37,248 nucleotides of DNA from Planctomycetota bacterium (GCA_024278315.1 JAJRTL010000466.1:1-37248); one strand, 5' to 3'. Shown: positions 16,664-25,904, counted from the stretch's first letter. A program made the numbers and translations. Notes: generated by a model not told the origin, from the sequence alone.

Positions 16664-17698
16664 TTAGCGGAGGATGATCGAGTGTTCGCCCTTGGGCTTG
16701 AATCGACCGATGACGGCCGCGGCAGGCGTCTTGCGCACTTCCAGCTCGCTCAGCAACTGGTCGACCTTGTCCTCGGCGACGCCAATCAGGAGGCCGCCCG
16801 AGGTCTCTGCATCCAGGGAGAGATCCACGAGGTGGACGTCGAGTCCACTTCCGATCAGGAGGTCATCCCCGAGATAGCTCCGGGTGCGCTTGGCCCCGCC
16901 CGAGATCATGCCGCCCGCGACCAACTCGTAGGCCGACTCGAAGACCGGTACCTTGTCCAGGTCGATCTCGACCGTGAGTCCCGAACCGTGCGCCATCTCG
17001 ACGGCATGACCACTGAGGCCGAAACCCGTCACATCGGTCATGGTGTCGGCCTGCACCGCTTCTGCGGCCTCGGCTCCGCCTTTGTTCAGCGTCGCCATGC
17101 AGTCCATGGCCCTTCGGGCGATCTCCTCGGAGATCTTCTCGCTCTTGATGCCGGTGGCGATGGCTCCCATGCCGATCGGCTTGGTCAGCACAAGGACATC
17201 CCCTGCCCGGGCCCCCGCGTTGGTCAGGATGCGATCGGGATGGATACGACCGGTCACCGAGAGTCCATACTTGATCTCGGCATCCCGCACGGAATGGCCA
17301 CCGATGAGCATGGCCCCGGCCTCGTCGATCTTTTCCTGACCTCCCAGGAAGATCTGTCCGAGGAGATCCAGGGACAGTCCACTCGGCCAACCCACGATCC
17401 CCATGGCCGTGAAGGGTGTCCCCCCCATGGAGTAGACATCGCTGAGTGCATTGGCAGCAGCAATGCGCCCGAAGTAGATCGGGTCGTCCACGATGGGTGG
17501 GAAGAAGTCGAGTGTCTGTACGAGGGCCAAATCCTCGGAGATGCGGACGACGCCGGCATCATCGAGGGTAGAGGTCCCGACCAGGAGCTCGGGATAGTCC
17601 CGCTTGGGCAAAACGCTGAGGGCCTTCACGAGGTCCTCGGGGGAGAGCTTCGCAGCTCAACCAGCGCAGGAAGCGTAGTTGGTGAGTCTTTCGTCCAT
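16664..17698 (-). CDS. selD: Selenide, water dikinase; selenocysteine-containing (in-frame TGA at 17657-17659)
   Basis: Reading TGA as Sec gives MDERLTNYASCAGUAAKLSPEDLVKALSVLPKRDYPELLVGTS..., matching the SelD active-site region; downstream SelD motifs GGHSVRDAEIKYGLSVTG, TDVTGFGLSGHAVEMA, DAETSGGLLIGV. Track starts the ORF after the TGA. Confidence 0.93.
17618..17638 (-). promoter_or_regulatory. Candidate bacterial SECIS hairpin of selD
   Basis: GAGGACCTCGTGAAGGCCCTC: GAGG(A)CCU / AGG(C)CCUC stem with CGUGA loop, loop about 27-31 nt 3' of the UGA, with G as the second loop base. Confidence 0.6.
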
Positions 17699-17813
17699 CG
17701 TTCTTTTTGGCGATCAGGCGCAGTCCACAGTCACCGTTCCAGTCCGGAAGGCGGTGGCTCGCGAACGGCTGGGCTGGAATGCAGATGCTATACGATCCGG
17801 GTCCTCGCGCGTC

Positions 17814-19247
17814 TCAGCTTTCTGGCAGGTCCGGGGAGGAGCCTCGGAGCGACTCGAAGAGCAGCGGCAGCTCCGCGTCTTCTTCGGGCTGGAGGGAGCG
17901 CAGATCCATGAGGAACTCGTCGTTCTCGATGCGACCCCATAACGAAGGCCGAGCCGCCCGCAGGCCTGCCGCCAGGTCCTCGACCTTGCCATCTCCATCG
18001 GCCCATCGGATGCCAAGGGCGCGACTGCTGAGCGCGCGTGCCGGCGTGGCGCCCGAGCCGACGAAGGCCAGCCCGGATCGCAAGTGGACCTCAAGGCCCA
18101 GCCGGGTGCAGACCGGCTTCATGGCGGTGCGCAGTGCCTCACCGCGTCGCTCCAGCTCCTCCACCGACATGAAGATGGACCGCAGCACCGGGATCTCCTG
18201 CTTGGGCTCTCCGAACCGGTAGACGGCCAAGGTCGCTTCGAGCACGGCCAGGGAGAGCTTGTCCAGACGCAGGGCGCGGTAGAGCGGGTGGCTCGCACAG
18301 CGATCCACGAAGGCCTTCTTGCCGATCAGAATCCCTGCCTGGCAGGAGCCGAGCAGCTTGTCCCCGGAGATGGAGATCAAGTCCACGTCTTTGTTCAGTG
18401 TCTCGATCACCGAGCGCTCGCGCGCGTCATGGGGCAAAGGCTCCTCGAGGAGGTAGCCCGAACCCAGATCCTCGTAGACGGGCAGACCGTGCTCGCGCCC
18501 CAGCGTGACCAGGTCCTCCAGAGGCACCTCCGCCGTGAACCCCTCGATGCGATAGTTGCTTGGGTGCACCTTGAGCAGACAGCCGGTATCCGCGTCGATG
18601 ACGTGCTCGAAGTCGGCCAGGCGCGTCTTGTTGGTGGCCCCCACCTCGACGAGGATGCAGCCGGCCCTCTCCATGACGTCGGGCATCCGGAAGCCACCGC
18701 CGATCTCCACGAGTTCGCCCCGCGACACCGGTACCTTCTTGCCGCGCGCCAGGGCGTCCAGCGCCAGGAGTGTGGCTGCCGCGTTGTTGTTGACGACCAG
18801 GGCCGCCTCGGCACCGGTCAAAGCCATGAGATGCGCGGCCACGGCATGCTCGCGGCGGTTGCGCTTGCCGGTGTCGGGATCCACCTCCACGGTGGCGGCA
18901 CCACAGACCTCGGCCAATGCCGCCCGCGCCTTCGCCGCCAAGGGAGCGCGCCCCAGGCCCGTGTGCAGGAGAATGCCGGTCGCATTCAGGACACGTCTGT
19001 GCCAGGGGCGCTCGAGCTCATCGCGAAGCCCAAGCAGCCTCGCCGACAGGGCCTCCTCACAGAGCAGGGTCTCTTCGCCGCCGGCAGGAGGCCAGTCCCT
19101 CTGCATGCGTTGCCTGAGCTCATCGACGAGCCGCCGGGCGGCCTCGCGGCTCAAGGCCTGGGGAAGACCCTCCTGCAACCTCAAGAGCCGATCGATGGAC
19201 GGGAGTTTGCGGAAGGCGTTCGTTGGCGTTTTGTCGGTGGAAGTCAT
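17814..19247 (-). CDS. selA: L-seryl-tRNA(Sec) selenium transferase
   Basis: RVLNATGILLHTGLGRAPL, VNNNAAATLLAL, RGELVEIGGGFRMPDVMERAGCILVEVGATNKT, SISGDKLLGSCQAGILIG. Confidence 0.95.
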   Translation of the reverse strand: MTSTDKTPTNAFRKLPSIDRLLRLQEGLPQALSREAARRLVDELRQRMQRDWPPAGGEETLLCEEALSARLLGLRDELERPWHRRVLNATGILLHTGLGRAPLAAKARAALAEVCGAATVEVDPDTGKRNRREHAVAAHLMALTGAEAALVVNNNAAATLLALDALARGKKVPVSRGELVEIGGGFRMPDVMERAGCILVEVGATNKTRLADFEHVIDADTGCLLKVHPSNYRIEGFTAEVPLEDLVTLGREHGLPVYEDLGSGYLLEEPLPHDARERSVIETLNKDVDLISISGDKLLGSCQAGILIGKKAFVDRCASHPLYRALRLDKLSLAVLEATLAVYRFGEPKQEIPVLRSIFMSVEELERRGEALRTAMKPVCTRLGLEVHLRSGLAFVGSGATPARALSSRALGIRWADGDGKVEDLAAGLRAARPSLWGRIENDEFLMDLRSLQPEEDAELPLLFESLRGSSPDLPES

Positions 19248-19379
19248 GCGTTCGGGACCGGGACCTGCGCGAGCGAGCTCCCCCTACTCTACCCGATGCC
19301 CCAGGTCCCCTCCCCCCAAGGCCTCAGCAAAAAGTCCCACGCGAGGCAAGCCAAGGGGGCTAGACTCCCGTCACAGCGT

Positions 19380-19424
19380 TGCCCGATCACGCTTTGTCCG
19401 ATCACGTCTTGTCCGATCAGCGGG
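19380..19424. repeat. Three 15-nt tandem units upstream of recJ
   Basis: TGCCCGATCACGCTT / TGTCCGATCACGTCT / TGTCCGATCAGCGGG. Confidence 0.8.
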
Positions 19425-19436
19425 GGAGAAGAGAGC

Positions 19437-21173
19437 TTGCACAGATACCAGGGGATCCAACTGGCGGAGCCGGGCCCGGCGGAAGAACTGCGCATTCTCG
19501 GCCGGGACCTGGGTTGCTCCGAGCCGCTGGCCCAGGTGCTCTGGCAGCGCGGCCACAGGGATCGCGTCGCCGCGCGGGCCTATCTACGCCCAAGCACGGA
19601 CTCGCTGCACGACCCCTTCCTCTTTGGCGACATGGAGAAGGCCGTCGAGCGGATCGAGCAGGCCCTGGCCGAGGACGAACTCATCCTCATCCATGGCGAC
19701 TACGATGCCGATGGCCTCACGGGCACGGTCCTCCTGCTGCGGCTGCTGAAGCTCCTGGGAGGCCGGGCACAGGCGCACATCCCCGCGCGCAGCGAGGGTT
19801 ACTCCTTCGGCAAGGAGTCCATCACCCGCATCCTCAAAGGAGGCTTCGGGCTCTGCATCTCGGTCGACAACGGGACGGCTGCGCGCGAGGAGATCGCGAC
19901 GATACAGGCCGGGGGCTGTGACGTCATCGTCACCGACCACCACAGCAGTGGGCCCGATCCCGCCAAGGCCTTCGCGCTGCTCAACCCCCGCCAGGCCGAT
20001 TCGGGCTATCCCTTTGCGGACCTGGCAGGCGTTGGCGTGGCCTTCAAGCTCGCCTGGGCACTCGCCTCGCGGCAGCGCCGCCGTCGCTCGGTCGAGACGC
20101 GCCTCGGTGACTTCCTCCACGAAGCCGCCGCCTACGTGGCACTGGGCAGCGTGGCCGATGTCGTTCCGCTCGTAGGCGAGAATCGCTATCTCGTCCGACA
20201 GGGCCTCGACGCCTTGGTGCACGCCAGCACGCCGGGCCTGCGTGGCCTCATGCATCTCCTGGGCACATCCCCCACGCGACTCACGGCGCGTGACATCGCC
20301 TTCCGCCTGGCTCCCCGGCTCAATGCCGCGGGTCGCATGGCCCACGCCTCGCTCGCGCTCGACCTCCTGCTGGCCGAGACGACCGGTGAGGCCGAAGCCT
20401 GCGCACGCAAGCTCGACCAGCTCAACCGCCGTCGCCAGAAGACCGAGGCCATCGTCTGCGCCCAGGCCGAGAGCCGTCTGGAGCGCGACCCCACCCTGGC
20501 CGACAAGCGCGTGCTCTGCACCTGGGACCAGGACTGGCACCTCGGGGTTCTGGGCATCGTTGCCGCGCGGCTTGCGGGCTACTTCGAGAAGCCCTCCCTG
20601 GTGCTCGCCATCCACGGAGACGAAGCCCGGGGCTCGGGGCGGAGCTTCCAAGGCATCCATCTCAAGGATCTCCTGGACCGTGTGGAAGGAGTGGATATGC
20701 ACTACGGAGGGCATGCGGCTGCCGTGGGCCTCCACCTCGCCGCCAAGGATCTGCCCGCCCTCGAAGCGGCTCTTCAGGTCGCCGCCGCCAAGGGCAGAGC
20801 CGCACCGAAGCCACAGCCCCTGCTCTGCGAGGCAGAGGCCAGTCTCGCCCACTGGTCCTCGAGCCAGCTCAAGCGCCTCTCAGAGTTCGGGCCTTTCGGA
20901 CAAGGCAACGCCGCGCCGCGTTTCCTGGCGCAGCCCGTCCGCATCGGCGCGGGCCTGCACGCCCAAGGGCCGGACAACCGGGATCTGGCCTTCACGGCCA
21001 TCCAGGACGGCTGCGCCCTCCCAGCCCAGGCCCGGGGTCTGGGCCGGCACATCGAGGAGCTCCGCGTGCGCGACAGACTCTGGCGGATGGCCTACAGCCC
21101 ACGTTTCTCGGCACGTCCCGAACTGGGTGCCATCGAGATCGAGATCCACGACTTCGAACCCTGTCGGGACTGA
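19437..21173 (+). CDS. recJ: Single-stranded-DNA-specific exonuclease RecJ (TTG start proposed)
   Basis: LIHGDYDADGLTGT, IVTDHHSSGPDP, ALGSVADVVPLVGENR, RLAPRLNAAGRM, YGGHAAAVGLHL; purine-rich GGGGGAGAAGAGAG before TTG. The N-terminal part of the track ORF (from 18084) is antisense to selA. Confidence 0.9.
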   Translation: MHRYQGIQLAEPGPAEELRILGRDLGCSEPLAQVLWQRGHRDRVAARAYLRPSTDSLHDPFLFGDMEKAVERIEQALAEDELILIHGDYDADGLTGTVLLLRLLKLLGGRAQAHIPARSEGYSFGKESITRILKGGFGLCISVDNGTAAREEIATIQAGGCDVIVTDHHSSGPDPAKAFALLNPRQADSGYPFADLAGVGVAFKLAWALASRQRRRRSVETRLGDFLHEAAAYVALGSVADVVPLVGENRYLVRQGLDALVHASTPGLRGLMHLLGTSPTRLTARDIAFRLAPRLNAAGRMAHASLALDLLLAETTGEAEACARKLDQLNRRRQKTEAIVCAQAESRLERDPTLADKRVLCTWDQDWHLGVLGIVAARLAGYFEKPSLVLAIHGDEARGSGRSFQGIHLKDLLDRVEGVDMHYGGHAAAVGLHLAAKDLPALEAALQVAAAKGRAAPKPQPLLCEAEASLAHWSSSQLKRLSEFGPFGQGNAAPRFLAQPVRIGAGLHAQGPDNRDLAFTAIQDGCALPAQARGLGRHIEELRVRDRLWRMAYSPRFSARPELGAIEIEIHDFEPCRD

Positions 21174-21286
21174 GCCCTCAGGCCTGGCAGCCCAAAAGCG
21201 AAAAGAGCCCAGCATCCCACCGGAGAAGACCCTATTCTTCCCAGGATTCAACCTGATCGATTCCATCCAAAGGACCACTCAAGCGC

Positions 21287-22027
21287 ATGACCAGCAAGTC
21301 AACAGGCGAAACCGCCCCGGATGCCACGACCGCAGCCGACGGACCGCCGGCCAAGAAGGGCCTTCACCGCCGTCTCTACGACTGGATGATCTCGTTCGCG
21401 GACACGCCCTACGCGATTCCGGCCCTCTTCCTCTTCGCCTTTGCCGAGTCGAGCTTCTTTCCCATCCCGCCGGATGTCCTGCTCATCATGATCGTGCTGG
21501 GCAGGCCCAAGAGCGCCAAGGCAGCCGCGATCGCCTGTTGCATCGGCTCGGTGATCGGTGGACTCGCGGGCTACGGCATCGGGCACTTCTTCTGGAGCAT
21601 CCAGGGAGTACAGGATTTCTTCTTCACCTACGTGCCGGGGTTCACCCAGAGCAACTTCGGCAAGGTCCAGGGACTCTACGAAGAATGGAACTTCGCGATC
21701 GTCTTCGTCGCCGGTTTCACGCCGCTCCCCTACAAGGTGATCACGATCACCGCCGGCGTCGCAGGCATCAACCTACCCATCTTCATCCTGGCATCGACCG
21801 TATCGCGATCCGCGCGCTTCATTCTCGTGACCTGGCTCGTGCACAAGTTCGGCCCGCGCGCGAAGGACTTCATCGAACGCAGGTTCAACCTGCTGAGCAT
21901 CGCCTTCGTCGTCCTGCTGCTGGGAGGCTTCTTCGCTCTCAAGTATGTCCTGCCCCATGACAAGCCAGCCGCAGGACAGGAGGACCAGAAACAGACCCAG
22001 CCCAAAGAATCCGGAAAGAAGGGCTGA
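21287..22027 (+). CDS. DedA/VTT-domain (YqaA-like) membrane protein
   Basis: ALFLFAFAESSFFPIPPDVLLIMIVLGRPKSAK, GYGIGHFFW, FVAGFTPLPYKVITITAGVAGI; several TM helices. Confidence 0.85.
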   Translation: MTSKSTGETAPDATTAADGPPAKKGLHRRLYDWMISFADTPYAIPALFLFAFAESSFFPIPPDVLLIMIVLGRPKSAKAAAIACCIGSVIGGLAGYGIGHFFWSIQGVQDFFFTYVPGFTQSNFGKVQGLYEEWNFAIVFVAGFTPLPYKVITITAGVAGINLPIFILASTVSRSARFILVTWLVHKFGPRAKDFIERRFNLLSIAFVVLLLGGFFALKYVLPHDKPAAGQEDQKQTQPKESGKKG

Positions 22028-22048
22028 CCTGAGCATCGGGCCAGGAAG

Positions 22049-22068
22049 GCGCCCTCACTCGGGGGCGC
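22049..22068 (+). terminator. Hairpin between convergent genes
   Basis: GCGCCC-TCACTCGG-GGGCGC followed by TCAGTTCTTCTT on the + strand, after the DedA-like gene. Confidence 0.5.
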
Positions 22069-24621
22069 TCAGTTCTTCTTGGGGTCAGCCTTCTTGGGGT
22101 CGGCCTTCTTCGGGTCGGCATTCTTCGGGTCGGCCTTCTTGGAGCCGGCCTTCTTGGGGTCCTCGTCCTTGCGATCTGACGAGGTTCCGACCGCGCCGGT
22201 CTCGGTCGACTTGTACTTGAACCGGGCAATGACGGCCTCGGGGCTGTACGCGTTCTTCAGGATGGAGTCGAATCGTTCGGTGGAGAAGCGGATGCGGCGT
22301 TCTGCCATCGACCGGCGGGTCACGAGATCCATGCCGCCCTCTTTGCGCTCATCCAAGCGGACGACGTAGTAGGTCTGCTCCACGGCTTCCTCCATGACAT
22401 CGGAGACCCAGCCCTCCTTGGCGGCCAAGAGAGTCGTATCGGCTTCCAGGAACTTCTCGGCACCATCCTCCAGCAGAGAGAATCGCGCAGTCTGGCTGGC
22501 GTCCTTCGTGAACGGGCCGAGCTGCTGAACCTCGATACCCTGTTCCTTGAGAGCCAGACCGAATGCCTCGGCCATCTTGGGCTTGAGCTTCTTCTTGAGC
22601 TCGATCTCCAGCAGGTCCTCTTCGGTCTTCTTGATCTCGGCCTTCTTGTCGTCGGCCTTGGACAGCTCATCGTTCCAGGCCTGGATGTTGGTCTTGCGAC
22701 GAGCGATCGATCGTGCGGGCAAACCTCCCGCGGCGATTTCCTTCTCGGTATCCGCGATCATGCTCTCCAGTTTCTTTTTCCAGGCATCGAAATCCCCGTC
22801 GATCTTTTCCCTGCAGGCCTTGCGCATCTTGGCCACTTCTTCCGCCAGGAGCCCTTCGGCCTGGGTGCGGACGAGCTTGCGGAAGGCCTCGGCCTTCTCC
22901 TTCATCTCGTCGACGGCCTTCTGCTTGGCATGGATCTCCTGTGCCTCGGTGCGAATCTCCTCGATGGGTCTCACCACATCCTCGATCCGATCCGTGAGCT
23001 GGAAGAAGAAGGCCCCGTTCTGTGCCATCTGCACATCGGTTCCGAGCTCGCCCTTGCCGAAGACCTCGCGAAGCTTGTTGGTCGCTTCCCACACTCCGTA
23101 GGGTGAACCCTCACGGAAGGACTCGGGCCTTGCGGCCTTGGGGATACTGACGAAGAGAAGACCCTTGGGGAGCTTTCCAGCTTCGAACTGGTCGGCCAGC
23201 CAGGTCTTCAGAACGAACTCCTCGAACTTCTTTGCAGGCCCGACGGTCTCCTTCTTTCCGGCCTTCCCTTCCTTGCCCTCTTTTCCTTCCTTGGCGGCCT
23301 TCTCCTTGGCGGCCTTCTCCTCTTCCTTCTCCCTCTTGGCAGCAAGGGAAGCGGTGTAGGCGTCGAGGGCCTTGCGTCGGATGGCCTCGAGGAGTTGCTG
23401 CACTTCGAGGCGGCGGCGAATCTGATCCTTGACCTGCTCCAGGGGGATGTAGTCCGGTCCCTGTTGCGGCGGGATGGGCAGCCCCCCCGCCGAAGCATCC
23501 GGCGGAGTCACCCCATCCTGCAGCGTCGTTCCCTCCGCTTCGCCTGGCTTGTCAGCGGATGCAGCTGCCCCATCCTGAAGGAGCCCACCATGCTCGTCCT
23601 GCTTCTTGCCCTCAGGGGTCTTCGTGCCTTCCGTGTCCGAGCCCTTCTTGTTGGCGTCCGGATCTCCAGGTTCCTTCTTGTTGGCGCCTTCCTTTCCAGC
23701 CTCAGGCTTTCCAGCTTCCTTTTTTCCCGACTCATCAGGAGCTTTGACTTCCTTGATGTAGAGCTGGTCCTTGTTCTGATCGTAGTACTGCTCGACCTCG
23801 GCATCTCCGATGGGCGCCATGTCCTTGATCCATGCGCTCAGCGGCTTGGGATCCAGTTGCTTGTAGTCGGCATACACCAGGTTCCAGGCCACGTGCACGT
23901 CGTCTACGAGGGGCCGCTTGCGTTCTGCGTCCTCGAGGTTGGCCACCCACTCCAAGAGGTCCTTGTCGGACGGCGGCTTCTTCTTGTACTCCTCGATGAG
24001 GGGCTTCGTCGCCCAAGAGGCATAGCTCAGCAGCAGGGTCTCCCTATCCTTGCGAACGAACTCACTGAGGACGGCATCACCAGCCTCCATGCCACCCATG
24101 ATCTCGAGATAGACGTAGTTGGAGATCCGGATCGCCTCGCGGACGAGCAACTCCAACTCGGCCACACTCGTAACGCGGGAGCGTGGCCCGAGGTAGTGGA
24201 GGGGGTTGAAATCCTCGGCCTTGAGCTCAGGGTTGGCCTGGAGACGCAGCTTCTTGCCCACCTCGATGGCCTGGCTGACATCGTCATCGCTGACATCGAT
24301 GCCCGCCGCAATGGCGGCCCGGCGCAGGATCATGACGGCCTTCACATGCTCGCCCTGACCAATGGCAGCCGAGTTCGAGAGCCAGGCAAAGGGAGCCAGC
24401 GCACTTCCCCCCTGCAACTGCAGGTTGGAAAGGCTCTGAGCCAGAGCGCTGTCCTCGATCTCGATGGCGATCTTTTCCCCGTTCGGCATCACGATCGACC
24501 CCAAGCGGTTGGAAATAAAGAGCTGCGTAAAGAAGCCCATGACCGGCGCTGAGATCGAGAAGACGAGGAGGCAGAAGATCGCAACCCCGATGATCAGGTA
24601 TCGCTTGGTAGTCTCGTTCAT
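22069..24621 (-). CDS. Membrane-anchored PpiD/SurA-like folding factor with low-complexity Lys/Glu-rich segments
   Basis: Single N-terminal TM (YLIIGVAIFCLLVFSISAPVMGFFTQLF) then SurA_N-like helical region; central AKEKAAKEGKEGKEGK and C-terminal DPKKADPKKADPKKN repeats. Confidence 0.65.
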   Translation of the reverse strand: MNETTKRYLIIGVAIFCLLVFSISAPVMGFFTQLFISNRLGSIVMPNGEKIAIEIEDSALAQSLSNLQLQGGSALAPFAWLSNSAAIGQGEHVKAVMILRRAAIAAGIDVSDDDVSQAIEVGKKLRLQANPELKAEDFNPLHYLGPRSRVTSVAELELLVREAIRISNYVYLEIMGGMEAGDAVLSEFVRKDRETLLLSYASWATKPLIEEYKKKPPSDKDLLEWVANLEDAERKRPLVDDVHVAWNLVYADYKQLDPKPLSAWIKDMAPIGDAEVEQYYDQNKDQLYIKEVKAPDESGKKEAGKPEAGKEGANKKEPGDPDANKKGSDTEGTKTPEGKKQDEHGGLLQDGAAASADKPGEAEGTTLQDGVTPPDASAGGLPIPPQQGPDYIPLEQVKDQIRRRLEVQQLLEAIRRKALDAYTASLAAKREKEEEKAAKEKAAKEGKEGKEGKAGKKETVGPAKKFEEFVLKTWLADQFEAGKLPKGLLFVSIPKAARPESFREGSPYGVWEATNKLREVFGKGELGTDVQMAQNGAFFFQLTDRIEDVVRPIEEIRTEAQEIHAKQKAVDEMKEKAEAFRKLVRTQAEGLLAEEVAKMRKACREKIDGDFDAWKKKLESMIADTEKEIAAGGLPARSIARRKTNIQAWNDELSKADDKKAEIKKTEEDLLEIELKKKLKPKMAEAFGLALKEQGIEVQQLGPFTKDASQTARFSLLEDGAEKFLEADTTLLAAKEGWVSDVMEEAVEQTYYVVRLDERKEGGMDLVTRRSMAERRIRFSTERFDSILKNAYSPEAVIARFKYKSTETGAVGTSSDRKDEDPKKAGSKKADPKNADPKKADPKKADPKKN
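22072..22161 (-). repeat. 15-nt in-frame repeats encoding DPKKA/DPKNA/GSKKA
   Basis: + strand reads GGGGTCGGCCTTCTT-type units about six times in tandem. Confidence 0.85.
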
Positions 24622-24622
24622 G

Positions 24623-24811
24623 TCAGGGAATCAACTCGATGACGGACCCCGTCCCGGTGGGCCAGGCATGCTGCGAGGCTACGGGCCCTGGGGATGATGG
24701 ATGTCGGGGTACAGAACCTGTGGGCGAACCCGGCCAGCCCCAGGCTCTCGTCAGCTGGCGGCGCAAGAAAAGGAAGCGCAATAGGATAGCGAGGCCCACG
24801 GGCAGGAGCAA
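24623..24811 (-). CDS. Possible small membrane protein
   Basis: MLLPVGLAILLRFLFLRRQLTRAWGW..., one hydrophobic segment; stop lies 1 nt from the ATG of the following gene. Codon usage not tested. Confidence 0.25.
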   Translation of the reverse strand: MLLPVGLAILLRFLFLRRQLTRAWGWPGSPTGSVPRHPSSPGPVASQHAWPTGTGSVIELIP

Positions 24812-24888
24812 CGAGCAACGGAGGCCCTCCGCCAGTCCTTCCCAACCTGCTTCCCATCCTGGCCTCGGAGGCCTGCCAGCCCCAGGCT

Positions 24889-25716
24889 TCAGATCCGACC
24901 TTGCTTGAACTCCTTGAGGGAGGGTAGATCCGAAAGGGCCTTGAGGCCGAATCGATCCAGGAAGTTCTGGGTGGTCCCATACTGAAGGGGGGCTCCCGGC
25001 ACTTCGGCCCGGCCCACGACCTTCACCAGCTTGCGATCCAGAAGGGCACGGAGCATCGGGCCGACCTTGACGCCCCGAATCGCCTCGACCTCCGAGCGGA
25101 TCACGGGCTGGCGGTAGGCCACGATGGCGAGGGTCTCGAGAGCCGCAGGAGTGAGCTTCTCGACCTTCTTGAGGCTTCGCAGCCTTAGCAGGAAGGGATA
25201 GAACTCCTGCCGGGTATAGAGCCGGAATCCACCCCCGTGCTCTCGAATGAGGTAGGGGCGCTCCTCCCGATCCAGCTCCTCCTGCAGCTCCTCCAGGGAC
25301 TCTCTCACGAGTGCCACCGAGACGCCGACCACTTCCGACAGCCTTGCCGGAGCCAAGGCCTCGGTCGAAGCGAAGAGCAGCGCCTCCAGAGTCCGACGCA
25401 ACCGGACCTCATCCTCGACACCCAGCTCTTTGGGGAAGGTCGGCACCTCGACCGGTTCCTTGCCCGTGGGGAGAGCGCCCAGCTCGACTTCGCTGATCTC
25501 CTGGAAGGCGGCAGCCTGCAGTTCTTCTGGGGTTTCTTCGGGAGTCTCTGCCGCAACCTCGTCCGGAGTCTCGTCCGGAGTCTCTTCGCGCGTTTCTGCC
25601 GGTATCGCTTCGGGAGTCCCTTCTCGCGATTCCGCCGGAATCTCCGCGCGCAAGCCCGGCTCACGGGGGAGCAGCTCGGGCTCGTCCATATTGTCGCGAC
25701 CTGGAATCCGGATCAT
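24889..25716 (-). CDS. scpB: Segregation and condensation protein B with acidic N-terminal repeat tail
   Basis: RRTLEALLFASTEALAPARLSEVVGV...LIREHGGGFRLYTRQEF...TPAALETLAIVAYRQPVIRSEVEAIRGV; ATG 25716 preceded by GGAGGAGA. Confidence 0.88.
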   Translation of the reverse strand: MIRIPGRDNMDEPELLPREPGLRAEIPAESREGTPEAIPAETREETPDETPDEVAAETPEETPEELQAAAFQEISEVELGALPTGKEPVEVPTFPKELGVEDEVRLRRTLEALLFASTEALAPARLSEVVGVSVALVRESLEELQEELDREERPYLIREHGGGFRLYTRQEFYPFLLRLRSLKKVEKLTPAALETLAIVAYRQPVIRSEVEAIRGVKVGPMLRALLDRKLVKVVGRAEVPGAPLQYGTTQNFLDRFGLKALSDLPSLKEFKQGRI

Positions 25717-25904
25717 CCTGCTCTCCTCCTGCCCTGCCTGTCCTACCCTGTCTGAGATGCCGCCCATTCTGCAATCAGTCCACGCCAGCGTGGAGCCGAT
25801 TCTTCGGCAATCGGGAGAAAGGGCTCCAGCGGCAGACGGCGAACCCAAGCCTGTCGCCCCCACAAGCCCTGCCATCACCCAGCCCCTCCATACGGTCCCA
25901 CACG

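Noticed and set aside
17699-17813. Possible tRNA-Sec (selC) between selA and selD
   Set aside because: No TTCRANY T-loop, no anticodon arm with UCA and no acceptor pairing on either strand.
18084-19436. N-terminal 450 aa of the 1029-aa + ORF ending in RecJ
   Set aside because: Lies antisense to selA; real RecJ similarity begins only near 19437.
19584-20852. 422-aa minus ORF
   Set aside because: Antisense to recJ, whose DHH and DHHA1 motifs are on the + strand.
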